Source of the DNA: Deltaproteobacteria bacterium
GTDB taxonomy: Bacteria; Desulfobacterota; GWC2-55-46; JADFVP01
Reading direction: 5' to 3'
Assembly: GCA_024275855.1 (NCBI GenBank)
Contig: JAJRYL010000006.1
Location: 1-6,709 of the forward strand
Length of the DNA stretch: 6,709 bases
The notes below the pieces were generated by a model. It worked only from the letters and a program-made list of their open reading frames with translations. It did not search any database and was not told the origin of the DNA. The position numbers and the translations under genes were made by a program. Shown here one piece after another: positions 5,078-6,709 of this stretch (positions within the stretch are counted from its first letter, which is position 1; each line of letters opens with the position of its first letter).

Positions 5078-5637
5078 GGATTGGCCTGCTGCGCCTCCGG
5101 CGTCTCGTAATACTGCCCGGCCTCTACACCGGCGAGTCCAGCGAATATCTTACCGAAGACGGTTCTCCTATAGGTATTGACCACGCGCACGGCATCGTTA
5201 AAGCGTTTGCGCTCGACCGCTATACGGTTTTCGCTTCCCTCTAAACTGTCTTGCAGTTTAAGAAAAGATTCGTTGGCCTTTAACTGCGGGTACGACTCTT
5301 TTAAGAGCAGCAGCTTGGAGAGAGCGCCTTCCAACCCCTGCGAGGCCCTGATCTTGGAGCCGACCGTTTTGGCCTTAAAGTACTCTGTTCTCATCTTTGC
5401 GATATTTTCAAACAGCTCCTTTTCGTGGGTCGCGTAACCCTTAACCGTATTCACGAGGTTCGGAATAAGGTCGTAACGCCTCTTCAACTGGTTCTCTACC
5501 TGCGCCCACTGCGCCGTAACGCGCTCGTCCATAGCAACGGCCTTGTTGTACTGCCCTACACCCCAGCCTATAACAGCCAGGGTAATTACAATCATTATGC
5601 CGATTATTATCAGTGCGGTCTTTACTGCTTTGCTCAT
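5062..5637 (-). CDS. lemA: LemA family membrane protein
   Basis: The 191-residue product has an N-terminal membrane anchor (about 6-28, 'ALIIIGIMIVITLAVIGWGV') followed by a long alpha-helical domain. Family hallmarks are all present: 'NKAVAMDERVTAQWAQVENQ', 'LKRRYDLIPNLVNTVKGYA' with 'THE' (about 51-72), 'ESYPQLKANESFLKLQDSLE' (114-133), 'ENRIAVERKRFNDAVRVVNT' (136-155) and the terminal 'F' near 'PQVKF'. The length matches the usual 180-200. The biochemical role of LemA is not established; it is often encoded beside TPM-domain proteins or M48-type proteases. Here it lies 69 bases downstream of a TPM gene on the same strand, so they are probably co-transcribed. GGAGG about 8 bases before the ATG supports the start. 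Family assignment is very secure; function is not. Confidence 0.95.
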   Translation of the reverse strand: MSKAVKTALIIIGIMIVITLAVIGWGVGQYNKAVAMDERVTAQWAQVENQLKRRYDLIPNLVNTVKGYATHEKELFENIAKMRTEYFKAKTVGSKIRASQGLEGALSKLLLLKESYPQLKANESFLKLQDSLEGSENRIAVERKRFNDAVRVVNTYRRTVFGKIFAGLAGVEAGQYYETPEAQQANPQVKF

Positions 5638-5706
5638 ATTAAAAACCTCCAGTATACGAAACCCGTTTATATCTCTAAAAAGAGTTTATCTATATTTCCG
5701 TTAAGA

Positions 5707-6501
5707 TTACCAGCCGCCAGAAGCCCCGCCTCCGCCGAAACCGCCGCCGCCTCCGCCGCCGAAACCGCCTCCGCCGCTCCAGCCGCCGCCCCTGCCCCGG
5801 CCACCGCTCATCATCATCATAAAAATGATCCACATAAAGAGGCGGGGATTTTTAATAAAGAGCACTACGGCGCCAAGTATGAAGAGTACCGCGAAAATCT
5901 TGCTGACGATGGACGGTTTTTTACGCCCCTCCGCTCCGGCGGGCATAACGGACCGCGCCCTTTGCGTGCCGGTTATCTTAACATCGGCGCTCTTCGCTAT
6001 TTTTTCGATTACAGCGAGCGTTGCGCTTGCCAAACCCGTAGAGTAGTCGCCTTTTCTAAAGTACGGCACAAGGTACTTTCTGCCGACGCTGCCTACAAAA
6101 CTGTCCGGCAGCGCACCCTCAAGGCCGTAACCGACCTCTATCCGGTACTTGCGGTCGTCTATTGAGACGGTAAAGAGCAGGCCGTTATCGGTACCTTTCT
6201 GCCCTAACTTCCATAACTCCGCTACACGAAGGCTGAAGCCGTCTATATCCTCGCCGCCCAGGCTCTTTACGGTAAGCACCACTACCTGCGCGCCGGTCTT
6301 TACGTCAAGCTCTTTAAGAAACGAATTCAACCTGCTCTCTACGTCGGGGGTTATAACCCCGGCAAGATCGACGACGTAATTAGTCGGCCGCTTCGGCACC
6401 TCGGGCACAGACGCGGCGGCAGGACTTTGAAGCAGTATCAGAAGCAGGTAAAAAAGAACAGCCGCTTTTATGAGGATCGGCTTAAAGTGTGAGTTCGTCA
6501 A
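5707..6501 (-). CDS. TPM (YgcG-type) domain protein with glycine-rich C-terminal tail
   Basis: The product is 264 residues. Residues 1-30 form a signal peptide (basic start, 'AAVLFYLLLILL', cleavage likely after 'SPAAA'). The TPM domain spans about 37-170: 'YVVDLAGVITPDVESRLNSF', 'TGAQVVVLTVKSLGGEDIDG', 'ELWKLGQKGTDNGLLFTVSI', 'DDRKYRIEVGYGLEGALPDS' and 'VPYFRKGDYSTGL'. One membrane helix follows (about 201-217), then a second hydrophobic patch (about 221-231) and a poly-glycine tail ending in W (233-264). This is the usual YgcG plan: periplasmic domain, anchor and Gly-rich end. TPM domains in plants have phosphatase activity linked to photosystem II repair; the bacterial role is unclear. The start is a TTG at 6501, overlapping the upstream gene by 20 bases, because no in-frame ATG precedes the signal peptide. 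lemA follows after 69 bases, a common pairing. Confidence 0.9.
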   Translation of the reverse strand: MTNSHFKPILIKAAVLFYLLLILLQSPAAASVPEVPKRPTNYVVDLAGVITPDVESRLNSFLKELDVKTGAQVVVLTVKSLGGEDIDGFSLRVAELWKLGQKGTDNGLLFTVSIDDRKYRIEVGYGLEGALPDSFVGSVGRKYLVPYFRKGDYSTGLASATLAVIEKIAKSADVKITGTQRARSVMPAGAEGRKKPSIVSKIFAVLFILGAVVLFIKNPRLFMWIIFMMMMSGGRGRGGGWSGGGGFGGGGGGGFGGGGASGGW

Positions 6502-6709
6502 TTATCTTAGCTATCCTCTCAGTCGCCCTGTAGTACAATTCAAACAGATCCGTAAGCTCGTCCTTCGATAACTTAAGCTCTCCTCTTCTTAAGAGCAGCA
6601 TCTTCTCGAATATGCCCGTCTCAACCCCGGTTAACTTCTGAAGGATTGAGATTACCTCGCGCCTCGGTATCGGCGGCGTATCGCCAAGAAGCGTTATGAT
6701 CGCCCGAAA
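6482..6709 (-). CDS. C-terminal fragment of an unidentified helical protein (5' end outside window)
   Basis: The minus strand is open from the right edge to a TAA at 6482-6484, giving 75 residues with no start codon needed within the window. The fragment is strongly helical and charged: 'RREVISILQKLTGVETGIFE', 'MLLLRRGELKLSKDELTDLF' and 'ELYYRATERIAKIIDELTL'. It vaguely resembles the helical C-terminal domain (HEPN-like) of certain predicted nucleotidyltransferases, but I do not recognise it firmly. Its last 20 bases overlap the TTG-started TPM gene in another frame, which suggests translational coupling and a shared operon with TPM and lemA. Codon use is like that of its neighbours. The overlap could shrink if the TPM start is wrong. 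Confidence 0.7.
   Translation of the reverse strand, partial: FRAIITLLGDTPPIPRREVISILQKLTGVETGIFEKMLLLRRGELKLSKDELTDLFELYYRATERIAKIIDELTL

Noticed and set aside
5425..6165. Plus-strand 246-codon open frame opposite lemA and the TPM gene
   Set aside because: Its Ala/Pro/His-rich part is the complement of the poly-glycine tail, and both minus-strand genes have secure family matches.

Overview
The window looks like chromosomal DNA of a Gram-negative bacterium. It encodes a TonB-type energy transducer, which implies an outer membrane, together with a TatA subunit, a glyoxalase II-like hydrolase and a LemA/TPM pair. The style (LRV/HEAT-like repeat protein, single TonB, orphan TatA, NuoE-like 2Fe-2S protein) resembles deltaproteobacterial (Desulfobacterota-like) or Nitrospirota-like genomes. 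That placement is an impression from gene content; no rRNA or other marker gene is present.

Layout, left to right: (1) the C-terminal part of an LRV/HEAT-like repeat protein on + (1-399). (2) A short tatA on - (623-796), followed on its own strand by a rho-independent terminator at 476-505. (3) A 547-base divergent intergenic region (797-1343) holding eight degenerate repeats (934-1247), a bulged hairpin (1248-1280) and a TATAAT box at each end. (4) A TonB C-terminal-domain protein on + (1344-2357), converging with (5) a class I SAM methyltransferase on - (2376-3107). (6) A glyoxalase II-like metallo-hydrolase on - (3219-4019, GTG start). (7) A thioredoxin-like 2Fe-2S ferredoxin on - (4194-4517) with its own terminator (4107-4157). 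(8) A minus-strand cluster read from the right edge: an unidentified truncated gene (6482-6709), a TPM/YgcG-type protein with a poly-glycine tail (5707-6501), LemA (5062-5637) and a 73-aa wHTH-like protein (4738-4959), ending near a 30-base perfect palindrome (4671-4700).

The partial gene and the TPM gene overlap by 20 bases. TPM, LemA and the small protein are separated by 69 and 102 bases, so these four may form one operon acting at the cell envelope. The other genes look like separately transcribed housekeeping or envelope functions.

No mobile element, CRISPR array, tRNA or rRNA was seen, and I found no clear new system. The least explained element is the repeat array between tatA and the tonB-like gene.
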